51,996 nucleotides of DNA, from contig NZ_JAABNP010000011.1 in NCBI RefSeq assembly GCF_009928485.1, positions 1-51,996 on the forward strand. Reading direction: 5' to 3'. This DNA is from Clostridium sp. C2-6-12 (lineage in GTDB: Bacteria; Bacillota; Clostridia; Clostridiales; Clostridiaceae). A model generated the notes under the pieces. The model was not told the DNA's origin, did not search any database, and saw nothing but the letters and a program-made list of their open reading frames with translations. The translations under genes were made by a program, and so were the position numbers. Shown in pieces: positions 45,074 through 51,996 of the stretch (position 1 is the stretch's first letter; each line of letters starts with the position of its first letter).

Positions 45074-45486
45074 TGGATATTAAAGCTGTTTTGGATTACA
45101 AAAAAAGCCAAATAATTAATTTGATGCTTGAAAAAGGTGTTCAACCAGAAGAGTTAACGGAAAACATATGGAATGACCTATATAAAACCATAAATATTGG
45201 TCGTGTTGAGGACAGCATTATTTGTAGTTTAACTTTCGTGGAGAATAATAGTGAAATAAAAATGAATTACATTTATAATAGTGACAAAATATTAATAAGA
45301 ATAGAAGAAATTTTAGACTTGAAGACAACAATTCTTTGGGACAGAAAATTAAAACTACAAGAATTGATTAATGATTTATGCGAATTTTTAAGGATTAATT
45401 ATAGTGAAAATAAAGTACAAAAAGTATTAAATACTTTTCCAGAAGAAATAAAAAAAATTATACAATCAAAAGAAAAAATTGCATAG
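45073..45486 (+). CDS. Small partner of the SF2 helicase
   Basis: A 137-residue protein starting MDIKAVLDYKKSQIINLML, mainly helical with a short beta centre (CSLTFVENNSEIKMNYIYN). Its ATG overlaps the helicase stop by one base (TAATG), so translation is coupled and the proteins probably work together. No catalytic motif is visible. A weak terminator (AAAGCAGTAA / TTGCTGCTTT, 45491-45523) follows. Confidence 0.6.
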   Translation: MDIKAVLDYKKSQIINLMLEKGVQPEELTENIWNDLYKTINIGRVEDSIICSLTFVENNSEIKMNYIYNSDKILIRIEEILDLKTTILWDRKLKLQELINDLCEFLRINYSENKVQKVLNTFPEEIKKIIQSKEKIA

Positions 45487-45825
45487 GAATAAAGCAGTAA
45501 TGAAGAATATTCGTTGCTGCTTTAGTTTATAACAAGTAATATTAAATATAAAAGATTAAAAAGAATTTAGTATATATAAATATGTTTTGTAGCATGAAAA
45601 TATTGAATACGCAAACAATAGAAATAAGAAAGAATGTTATATGACTTAGCAATGAGTTTTATGGAATTTTAATACATAATAGTTAAAATTAAATTCTGAT
45701 TTAAAAGATTTCAAGAGATTTCGAAAGATTTTAGAAGATACAGACATCTAAAATATAATCACGAACTGCTATCATGTTCGTTGTGAGTATACAAATTTCA
45801 TATTTGGATATATTATAATTATATA
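45487..45825. other. Gap with a triple 10-bp direct repeat and the abiF RNA promoter
   Basis: AGATTTC at 45706 and 45716 and AGATTTT at 45726 repeat at exactly 10 bases. TATAAT at 45814-45819 is placed to start the structured RNA near 45,826. I see no gene. Confidence 0.5.
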
Positions 45826-45958
45826 GAACTCGTAAAGCCTCTTCAAGAATGCTCAAATATACGAGACGATTGCTTTTAAAGAACCTGCCAAGCCTCTTCA
45901 AGAATGCTCAAATAGGCAGGACTGATATTTACACCCACTAGGTATATTCTTAGTGGGT
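45826..45958 (+). ncRNA. Two-unit structured RNA upstream of abiF (type III antitoxin-like)
   Basis: Two units start GAAC at 45826 and 45881, 55 bases apart. Each has an identical 25-base core (AAGCCTCTTCAAG then AATGCTCAAATA) enclosed by a perfect 6-bp stem. The stems differ completely: CTCGTA / TACGAG (45829-45834 with 45860-45865) against CCTGCC / GGCAGG (45884-45889 with 45915-45920). Compensatory change on both sides shows that the RNA fold is conserved. A terminator, ACCCACTA / TAGTGGGT followed by TTTTATTT (45933-45963), ends the RNA just before the abiF ribosome site. Promoter, tandem units, leaky terminator and toxin gene is the plan of type III antitoxins; I recall an abiF RNA motif in the literature. 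Confidence 0.8.
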
Positions 45959-45985
45959 TTTATTTATAATGGGGGAGGTATCCTT

Positions 45986-46855
45986 ATGGCAAAATTAAAG
46001 GAGCCTAAAAGTTTTGATCAACAAATAGAAATACTTAAAAGTAGAGGATTAGTAATAAATGATGAGGGATATGCCAAGTTTATATTGAGTAATGTAAATT
46101 ATTATAGATTTACAGCATATCTTTTAACATATAAAAAGGAAGATGATTCATACATAGAAGGTACCACCTTTGAAACTATTTCGGACATATATAAATTTGA
46201 TAGAGAATTTAGAAATCTATTAACCGGAATATTAGGAAATATAGAAATATCATTTAGAACATATATAGCCTATACTTTAGCAATGAAATATGGGGCTATT
46301 GGATATACAGACAGAAATAATTTCATGAATAGTGAATTTCATAATGGTTTTCTTCTAAATTTAGAAAAAGAAAAAACTAATAATTCTAATAAATTATTCA
46401 TTAAACATCATTATGAGAAATATGAAGGCAAATTGCCTATATGGGTTGCGACTGAAATAATGACATTCGGTATGTTATCTAAATTATATTCTAATATGTT
46501 GCCAATAGATAAGACTTATATAAAGAATAACTTGTGTAAAGTAAATCCAACATTGGTTGATACGTGGTTACAATCATTAACACATATTAGAAATCAATGT
46601 GCTCATTATGGTAGGCTCTATAATGAAGTATATCCTATAGTTAAGATAAAAAAAGAATATAGAGAGTATAATTTGGACAGTAAGAAAATTTTTGCTTACA
46701 TTGTTGCTATGAAGCATTTAATCGCTGATCAAAAGGTGTGGAGTAAGTTTTTCATAAACTTACAGCAATTAATAGAGGAATATAGTAGTCATATAAAATT
46801 AGAGTTGATTGGTTTCCCTGAAAATTGGATTGAAATACTATCGAAAAGCATTTAA
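45986..46855 (+). CDS. abiF: AbiF/AbiD-like abortive infection protein (Abi_2, HEPN)
   Basis: A 289-residue protein of the Abi_2 family. The start MAKLKEPKSFDQQIEILKSR, the segment YYRFTAYLLTY and the HEPN RNase motif R-x4-H as IRNQCAHYG (Arg202, His207) are all visible. HEPN proteins cut RNA and can shut down an infected cell. I use ATG 45986, after GGGGGAGG; an upstream in-frame start at 45953 lies inside the terminator. The two-unit RNA in front probably guards or guides it. Abi_2 proteins have been discussed as relatives of Cas13, which is recall and not shown here. Confidence 0.88.
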   Translation: MAKLKEPKSFDQQIEILKSRGLVINDEGYAKFILSNVNYYRFTAYLLTYKKEDDSYIEGTTFETISDIYKFDREFRNLLTGILGNIEISFRTYIAYTLAMKYGAIGYTDRNNFMNSEFHNGFLLNLEKEKTNNSNKLFIKHHYEKYEGKLPIWVATEIMTFGMLSKLYSNMLPIDKTYIKNNLCKVNPTLVDTWLQSLTHIRNQCAHYGRLYNEVYPIVKIKKEYREYNLDSKKIFAYIVAMKHLIADQKVWSKFFINLQQLIEEYSSHIKLELIGFPENWIEILSKSI

Positions 46856-46905
46856 TTTAAATATGTACAAGTTTATTCACTTTAGAGTATTTAAGGAGCA
46901 ATGTT

Positions 46906-47739
46906 ATGTTTACGATTGAGGAGTATATTGCTAAGAGAAAAAAAGAAGATAATTTAAATGAGTTCAATAAAGAAAAAAGAATCGATAATATAAAGGGTTG
47001 TATAGATTACATATTTGAATATTATAATAATTATCTTGAAATTAATAAAATAGATGAGAACACGGTGCTTAACAATGAGAAAATTGAAAAGTATCACAAA
47101 TATGTGAGTGATTACAATCAAGAGGTGCAAGATTGGCTTGTTGATATTTTTGATGAGTATGAAAATAATATGAATGTAATTATTAAACATACTATTAAAA
47201 GTAATAAACTTTTCTGGTTATATAATACAGATGCTGAGTTTAGAAATCAATCTTATGAAAGTTATTCAAAGTTAATAAAGAAGTATACTTATTTAAAAAC
47301 TCAAACAGAAATGCTATTTAAATTTATTAAAGATTACCATAGAGTAATTAATAATGAACAAATTAATATACCATCATTTTCAGATAAAATAACAAAATGG
47401 ATAATTGACACAAAAGAAACATATGGTATTAATATAGTAGCATTTGTACATGATTATATGGGAGACTTCTTTTTTGAAGAAGATAAATGGCCGAGATCTC
47501 ATAAAAAGAAAATTAAAGACTCTGATAATGATGAATGGCACTACGAATATGATTATAAAAGAAAAAGTAATTTATTTAATTTAGATTTACTTTACCCTAA
47601 AATATCTGATAAGCCATTTATAAAAGGTAAAAAGCAATATTTAGAAGTATTGATGATGCATTATTGGATTGAAGGCGAGGATGATGAATATTTTCAGGAA
47701 TATTTAAATAAGGTATTAGATGAAGATGTTAGAGAATAA
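46906..47739 (+). CDS. Cargo protein of unknown function next to abiF
   Basis: A 277-residue acidic, mostly helical protein (MFTIEEYIAKRKKEDNLNEF), rich in Tyr, Asn and Asp. No membrane segment, nuclease or ATPase motif is seen; WHYEYDYKRKSNLFNLDLL is the most distinctive part. AAGGAGC precedes ATG 46906, 50 bases after abiF, so it is probably in the same transcript and may belong to the same defence function. A hairpin near 47,775-47,812 followed by TTTTTTT ends the unit. Confidence 0.5.
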   Translation: MFTIEEYIAKRKKEDNLNEFNKEKRIDNIKGCIDYIFEYYNNYLEINKIDENTVLNNEKIEKYHKYVSDYNQEVQDWLVDIFDEYENNMNVIIKHTIKSNKLFWLYNTDAEFRNQSYESYSKLIKKYTYLKTQTEMLFKFIKDYHRVINNEQINIPSFSDKITKWIIDTKETYGINIVAFVHDYMGDFFFEEDKWPRSHKKKIKDSDNDEWHYEYDYKRKSNLFNLDLLYPKISDKPFIKGKKQYLEVLMMHYWIEGEDDEYFQEYLNKVLDEDVRE

Positions 47740-47900
47740 ATTGTTTTTTATAAAATGTATATAAATAAGTGAGTGAGAAAAAATCTCTATGAATAAGATT
47801 CTCCTTTTTTTCAAAAGAATGATCATAAAAATTAAAATATTCTTTTGGATTAAAGATAAACAAGTTTAGGTATTATGATCAATAAATAACTCTAATTAGT

Positions 47901-47957
47901 GGTCACTTTTAGTCATCTTTTTACGTGAAATAAACTTTTGGTCATGTTTTCGTCACC
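47901..47957. repeat. Bipartite GTCAC/GTCAT repeats near attR
   Basis: GTCA words start at 47902 (GTCACT), 47912 (GTCATC), 47941 (GTCATG) and 47952 (GTCACC): two pairs with 10- and 11-base periods. They lie about 60-110 bases inside the right end and match the GTCACC pair at 24296/24307. They are candidate integrase arm-type sites. Confidence 0.6.
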
Positions 47958-47972
47958 TTTTTGACAATAAAT

Positions 47973-48031
47973 AATGGCTTAACCCTTACAGTTAAGCCAT
48001 TATTCTTTATACATTGGTACTCCCAGCGGGA
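47973..48031. repeat. Right attachment site (attR) with element-borne tRNA terminator
   Basis: The core ATTGGTACTCCCAGCGGGA at 48013-48031 duplicates attL. The hairpin AATGGCTTAAC / GTTAAGCCATT beside it reads on the minus strand as the terminator of tRNA-Arg. Because this side lies inside the element, the terminator was brought in with it. Confidence 0.88.
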
Positions 48032-48089
48032 ATCGAACCCACATCTATCCCTTAGGAGGGGATTGTTCTATCCATTTAACTATAGGAGC
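48015..48089 (-). tRNA. tRNA-Arg (anticodon CCU)
   Basis: The minus strand reads GCTCCTATAGTTAAATGGAT at the 5' end, an anticodon loop CTCCTAA giving anticodon CCU, a T loop TTCGATT between GTGGG and CCCGC, and an encoded CCA end after GGGAGTA. Total length is 75. The first acceptor pair is G-U. Its last 17 bases are part of the integration core, so the insertion keeps the tRNA intact. Confidence 0.92.
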
Positions 48090-48219
48090 ACGTATTTAAA
48101 ATTATAGTAAATGTTTAATTCTCACTAATAAATTCTATTATAATTATTCACTATTGTCAAATTAATAATGAGTTTACAATTATTAATACATAAAATAATT
48201 TAAATAGATTGAATATAAG

Positions 48220-49380
48220 CTATGTTATATTTGATTTAATAAAAGTTAATTTTTTTGTGCTTAATTCTATATTAAGAATTAATGCCATAGAAATCATTAT
48301 TGTCCATAAAGAACTTCCACCATAACTTATAAATGGTAAAGTTATACCTGTAATTGGAAGTAGTCCTAATGTCATTCCAATATTTTGAGTTATAGCGAAT
48401 AAAATGTATGAAGCCATACCAACACAAATGAACTCTCCAAATTTATCTTGAGATTTTTTTGCGATTCTTAATATTTGTATAATCAATATTCCATATAAAA
48501 GTAAGAGAAAAAATACTCCTATAAAGCCCCATTGTTCTGCTATAGCAGTAAAAATAAAGTCTGTTTGAACTTCAGGAACATGAGTCCCAGCATATCCAAG
48601 AGATACTTCTGGACCTAATGATAAACTATAACCAAATAATCCGCCAGATCCAATACTAATTAGACCTTGATAAAGTTGATACCCTTTACCTGTTGTATCA
48701 CTATTAGTATTTAAAAACTCTAGAATTCTATCTTTCTGATGTTGAAAGATTAATCCAGAATTCCATAAAAGAGCAATAGTCAACAATAGGGTTGTAAATC
48801 CACCTAATATTATTTTCGTATCTAATCCAGCTATATACATCATGCCTAAAATAATAAAGAAACATACCATTGTCATTCCCATATCTTTTTGGATCAAAAT
48901 TAACCCCATAGGAAGTGCAACATAAAGAAAAATTTTTCTGAAATTTTCTAAGTTATTAATCTGACAATCTATATCATCTAATAATTTAGATAACATTAAA
49001 ATTATAGAAAACTTAGCCACTTCAGATGGTTGTAATAAAGAAATCTTTAAATCTATCCAACCCCGTTCTCCATTAATAGTTGCACCTATTCCAGGTATCC
49101 AAACTGCAATTAGAAGTACAATTGTTATCCAGTATATTATTGGAACATATCTATATACGATTCTATAATCAAAGGTTAAAAATAAATACATTGAAATTAA
49201 TGAAATAAAAAACCATATTAATTGTTTTTTAGTAAATAAAAAAGGATCATTGAAAATACCACCTTTAGTACATAAGTATATGTTTAGGATGCCAAATAAT
49301 GTAAGGATGACTATAGTAGTTAATAATTTAAAATCCACTTTCTTTAATGACGTAAAATCTAGATTATATTTTTTTAACAT
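48220..49380 (-). CDS. rodA: Rod-shape SEDS peptidoglycan polymerase RodA
   Basis: A 386-residue membrane protein with about ten helices, of the FtsW/RodA/SpoVE family. It polymerises lipid II into glycan strands with a partner PBP. Typical segments are NGERGWIDLKISLLQPSEVAK, LIQKDMGMTMV, GSGGLFGYSLSLGP, HVPEVQTDFIFTAIAEQWG and GITLPFISYGGSS. I use ATG 49380 with AAAAAGGGGG upstream; an upstream ATG at 49407 overlaps that site. It is chromosomal and converges on tRNA-Arg. RodA fits better than FtsW because there are no division genes beside it, though SpoVE cannot be excluded. Confidence 0.88.
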   Translation of the reverse strand: MLKKYNLDFTSLKKVDFKLLTTIVILTLFGILNIYLCTKGGIFNDPFLFTKKQLIWFFISLISMYLFLTFDYRIVYRYVPIIYWITIVLLIAVWIPGIGATINGERGWIDLKISLLQPSEVAKFSIILMLSKLLDDIDCQINNLENFRKIFLYVALPMGLILIQKDMGMTMVCFFIILGMMYIAGLDTKIILGGFTTLLLTIALLWNSGLIFQHQKDRILEFLNTNSDTTGKGYQLYQGLISIGSGGLFGYSLSLGPEVSLGYAGTHVPEVQTDFIFTAIAEQWGFIGVFFLLLLYGILIIQILRIAKKSQDKFGEFICVGMASYILFAITQNIGMTLGLLPITGITLPFISYGGSSLWTIMISMALILNIELSTKKLTFIKSNIT

Positions 49381-49889
49381 AAATATAAGCCCCCTTTTTA
49401 TTAACATTTACTTTGTCATATTAAAAAAATATCCATTTTTACTATAGCCTATTTGGTGTTATTTTTATTAAAATACATATAATTGTAATATTTTTTTAAG
49501 TTATATGAAATTATTATAATTTGTAGAAGCATTTAAAACCGATGCTGTTCTTTAGTTTGCTAATTTTTTTTACTGGTATTCAATATATTATCTTTCGCTA
49601 GCATTTGCATGTTTATTTGTAGGAGATTAATTATTAATAATAAAAATATAAAAAATAAATATTGATTTATTTATAAATGTGTTTCAATATTTAAATATAA
49701 AAATAAAGCATCATAACAATTTATAGGAGACATGAGGGTTTAGTGACTAATCGTTCCCAAAAGAATAGGAAATTAATAGTTTCATATAAAATTTAAGTTT
49801 CTATATTAAGAAAAACTTCTTTAATTGATGCTCTACAAAATCAAGTTGGACAATCTTTAAAAATATATATAGAAAAAGGTGATGGTTTT
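49381..49889. other. Divergent promoter gap between rodA and pelA
   Basis: About 500 AT-rich bases with no supported ORF. An inverted repeat AATATTGA / TTCAATATT lies near 49,655-49,692. I see no riboswitch or catabolite-response element that I can defend. Confidence 0.4.
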
Positions 49890-50858
49890 ATGTTAAAGAG
49901 AAAAATAAAAAGTTTATCAATAGCATTAATTTTTACAGTAGGATTAGCAACTGCACCAATTTTTGCATGTCAGTCCCCTATAAAAGCACATGGGGCTGAG
50001 TCTAGTGTTGCTACGGCTAGTATTGAAGATATATTAAAAAATCAGCAGCCAGACGGTGGATGGAAAAAGAATTATGCTGTAACTACTGGAGAGTGGGCAG
50101 CTTCAACTATTGATAATAATGCTACTTACACTGAAATAAGAAAATTAGCAGCTGAATATACTAAAACAAAGGATAAAAAATATTCTGATGCTGTTGTAAA
50201 AGGAATTAACTTTTTATTAAATATGCAATATTCTAATGGCGGATGGCCACAAGTTTATGGGGCTAAGGGAAATTATCATGCACATATTACATATAACGAT
50301 GATGCAATGATTAATGTAATGATTCTTTTAGATGATGTTAGCAATGGAAAAGGTGATCTTGCATTTATGGACCAATCTATAGCTGACAATTGTAAAAAAG
50401 CAGTTGATAAAGGCGTAGAATGTATATTAAGCTCCCAATATAAAAACAGTAGTGGAAAATTAACTGTTTGGGCACAACAATGCAATGAAAATAGCTTGCA
50501 ACCAGATAGTGCAAGGGCATATGAACTTCCATCTCTTTGTGCTAAAGAAAGTTCTAATATTGTAAAATTTCTAAAAACAAGACCAAGTGATGCTAGAATA
50601 GAGGCATCAATTAAAGCTGCTGAAAAATGGTTTGAAAGTGTTAAGCTTACAGGAATAGAAGTAGTTAAAACAGGTGGAGATGTTATAGTTAAAAATAATC
50701 CTATAGCCGCTCCTTTATGGGCTCGTTTTTATGATTTAGAAACTAACAAACCTATATTTGTAGGCCGTGATGGCGTAGTGAAAGCAAATCTTAGTGAAAT
50801 TGAGAAGGAAAGAAGAACTGGGTATTTGTGGTATGGAAAATGGCCGTCAGCTATATAG
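49890..50858 (+). CDS. pelA: Secreted pectate lyase, family PL10
   Basis: A 322-residue exported enzyme that cleaves polygalacturonate by beta-elimination. Residues 1-36 contain a signal peptide (KSLSIALIFTVGLATAPIFA). PL10 marks are NQQPDGGWKKNY, MQYSNGGWPQVYG, HITYNDDAMINVM, TVWAQQCNENSL, ARAYELPSLC and the final GYLWYGKWPS. It is a single-domain form without the carbohydrate-binding modules found in some homologues. The ATG follows AAAAAGGTGATGGTTTT. It indicates a plant-associated or saprophytic lifestyle. Confidence 0.9.
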   Translation: MLKRKIKSLSIALIFTVGLATAPIFACQSPIKAHGAESSVATASIEDILKNQQPDGGWKKNYAVTTGEWAASTIDNNATYTEIRKLAAEYTKTKDKKYSDAVVKGINFLLNMQYSNGGWPQVYGAKGNYHAHITYNDDAMINVMILLDDVSNGKGDLAFMDQSIADNCKKAVDKGVECILSSQYKNSSGKLTVWAQQCNENSLQPDSARAYELPSLCAKESSNIVKFLKTRPSDARIEASIKAAEKWFESVKLTGIEVVKTGGDVIVKNNPIAAPLWARFYDLETNKPIFVGRDGVVKANLSEIEKERRTGYLWYGKWPSAI

Positions 50859-50921
50859 TAAGTCATGTTCATAAGATAATCATAATGATTGAAAATATAT
50901 AATCCATTACCCAATATAGCC

Positions 50922-51614
50922 TTAATCAAAAGTAAAGCTTGCAATAAGACGTTCTCCTTCAGCCAAAACATATTCACCTTCATAAAAGGAGCATAATTCA
51001 ATATCATCATCATCTTCATATTGATCTGAGTTAATTGTAGGCTCCTTTTTCTTAGTTTTTCTTTTCTTTTCGCTATGTTCGTTTTCCAAAGATATGAGAT
51101 TTACCTTATGCATTCCGGGTACGTCTTCTAATCCAGTATTATTTTTATTTTCATTTGAACTGTCAGATTTTTCATCCTGCTCATGAAATTCACTGGTTGA
51201 AGCTTGATCAATAGTGCAATTTTCTTTTTGTAAGGTTTCTTCTTTCTTTAAGTTGCTTTCCTTATCCTCAGTATTATTTTTTTCTGTTTCCTTTATATTT
51301 TGATGTTTTGCAAAATTTTTAACTTTATAAATATTGCCATTAATTAATTCTATCATTTCTAATTCTATAAATACCTCTAATGCTAACTTGACTTGTTCCT
51401 TACTTCTACTAACCTCTATAGCTAAAGTATCTATTGTATATGGAAGATTTCTTGACATAAATAAATCTCCTCCTAAATTAACCTTAGCAGCTAAAGTTAA
51501 TAGTCTAGTCCAAACATAATGAATCATATCTCTTTCAGGCTTCATATCTATTATCTTAAATTTTGTGTCCTCATACATGTCAGTTCTTAATTTAATATAT
51601 CTTCTTTCTTTCAT
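50922..51614 (-). CDS. Replisome-organiser/DnaD N-terminal domain protein
   Basis: A 230-residue protein. Residues 1-115 match the phage replisome-organiser N-terminal winged helix (ERRYIKLRTDMYEDTKFKII, then AAKVNLGGDLFMSRNLPYT). After that it is highly charged and apparently disordered, ending in an acidic tail (QYEDDDDIELCSFYEGEYV). The usual C-terminal DnaD domain is missing. ATG 51614 follows AAAAGGAGTATGATGAGTT on the minus strand. It could be a chromosomal DnaD-like primosome protein or a stray phage-derived gene outside the element. Confidence 0.7.
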   Translation of the reverse strand: MKERRYIKLRTDMYEDTKFKIIDMKPERDMIHYVWTRLLTLAAKVNLGGDLFMSRNLPYTIDTLAIEVSRSKEQVKLALEVFIELEMIELINGNIYKVKNFAKHQNIKETEKNNTEDKESNLKKEETLQKENCTIDQASTSEFHEQDEKSDSSNENKNNTGLEDVPGMHKVNLISLENEHSEKKRKTKKKEPTINSDQYEDDDDIELCSFYEGEYVLAEGERLIASFTFD

Positions 51615-51774
51615 AACTCATCATACTCCTTTTCATTTATATATAGTAATAAATTAAAGTTCTCTTATTATTAACGACATTTCATAATAAATTTTACATT
51701 CTACATATTATATATGGTTTTTTAGAATTTTTATAAACCATAAATTGAAAAAAAGATTATAATTCCAGTTAAAA

Positions 51775-51817
51775 AAACAGATAAGATTTTGTTAAATTAA
51801 CTAATCTCATCTGTTTC
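51775..51817 (-). terminator. Terminator of the gene at the window's right edge
   Basis: AACAGATAAGATT / AATCTCATCTGTT inverted repeat (one mismatch); on the minus strand it is followed by TTTTTTTAACT. Confidence 0.7.
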
Positions 51818-51847
51818 TCTTTTTTGCAATATTAGAATTTTTAAATT

Positions 51848-51996
51848 TTATTTATTGTTACTAAATGCAGCTATTATAGCAGCTTCATCATCAGAAGTAA
51901 TAGTTCCATCAGAAACTAAAGCGTCAAGCTGAGTTTTGAATCTATCTTCACCTTTATTACCATCATTGTGTCTTTTGCCCATAGCATTATCAATAG
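51848..51996 (-). CDS. C-terminal part of a protein running off the window
   Basis: The minus strand ends an open frame ..IDNAMGKRHNDGNKGEDRF then KTQLDALVSDGTITSDDEAA and a terminal AAFSNNK. The piece resembles the ends of small clostridial proteins with a DGTIT-type EF-hand-like turn. The start lies beyond 51,996, so family and length cannot be judged. A terminator follows. Confidence 0.55.
   Translation of the reverse strand, partial: IDNAMGKRHNDGNKGEDRFKTQLDALVSDGTITSDDEAAIIAAFSNNK

Noticed and set aside
49700..49790. Riboswitch upstream of pelA (cyclic di-GMP type)
   Set aside because: Conserved GEMM-I or GEMM-II blocks could not be found, only AT-rich sequence and a short inverted repeat.
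50729..51019. 96-codon minus-strand ORF between pelA and the replisome-organiser gene
   Set aside because: It overlaps the 3' ends of both genes and has no start signals.
1..51996. Insertion sequences or group II introns
   Set aside because: I found no transposase, reverse transcriptase or terminal inverted repeats with target duplications; the only recombinases are the tyrosine integrase and the small serine recombinase.

Overview
The window is low-GC (AT-rich) DNA with strong AGGAGG-type ribosome binding sites, a Spo0E-type sporulation phosphatase, RodA, a PL10 pectate lyase and clostridial RNA elements. I read it as a chromosome segment of a cluster I Clostridium, possibly of the solventogenic C. 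beijerinckii / C. saccharoperbutylacetonicum type. The species is an inference. Bases 1-24,107 and about 48,015-51,996 look chromosomal. Bases about 24,148-48,031 are an integrated mobile element.

Left chromosome: the 3' end of a 5S rRNA and its terminator; a lysine riboswitch with an attenuator controlling dapA; a SulP anion transporter; a DUF1540 miniprotein; an APH-fold kinase; amtB with a PII protein; an HD hydrolase; an Hsp20-like protein; a DEAD-box RNA helicase; plsC; a P-type ATPase. Next comes an MFS + ABC-F operon preceded by a 48-codon leader ORF and what looks like a transcription attenuator. Then a Spo0E-like phosphatase and an RRNPP-type quorum-sensing pair follow: a TPR regulator and a secreted pro-peptide with a duplicated C-terminal decapeptide. 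Beside the pair lies a decayed second copy of the pro-peptide gene whose promoter is still recognisable. An HTH-methyltransferase fusion and a candidate type I toxin-antitoxin locus (small membrane peptide plus 3'-overlapping antisense RNA) end this part.

Element (about 23.9 kb): it is bounded by a 19-bp direct repeat that is the 3' end of a tRNA-Arg(CCU) gene, with bipartite GTCAC repeats near both ends. From the left it carries a tyrosine integrase, a repressor/Cro-like switch with matching operators, an HTH protein, and a replication initiator gene containing seven CCTAATTTGGA iterons beside an AT-rich tract (probable origin). A DnaB helicase, one phage tail protein and many tiny genes follow. 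A LexA-like box lies over a promoter, followed by a gene with an in-phase TTTAAAC slippery heptamer and a broken terminase small subunit (terS). No large terminase, portal, capsid or lysis genes are visible, so it resembles a phage satellite or a strongly reduced prophage rather than an intact phage.

The right half of the element is cargo: a serine recombinase, unknown proteins, a cell-wall-binding protein, a membrane protein, a TIR-domain protein, an SF2 helicase with a translationally linked partner, and an AbiF/Abi_2 HEPN protein preceded by a two-unit structured RNA with compensatory stem changes. This looks like an anti-phage defence island. The most unexplained feature is at 33,522-34,645: about 20 short bipartite direct repeats. 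Each has two half-words almost exactly 10 bp apart, the word differs from pair to pair, and the halves match each other within a pair. Isolated examples sit in other element gaps. The right chromosomal flank has tRNA-Arg, rodA, pelA, a DnaD/replisome-organiser-like protein and a truncated gene.
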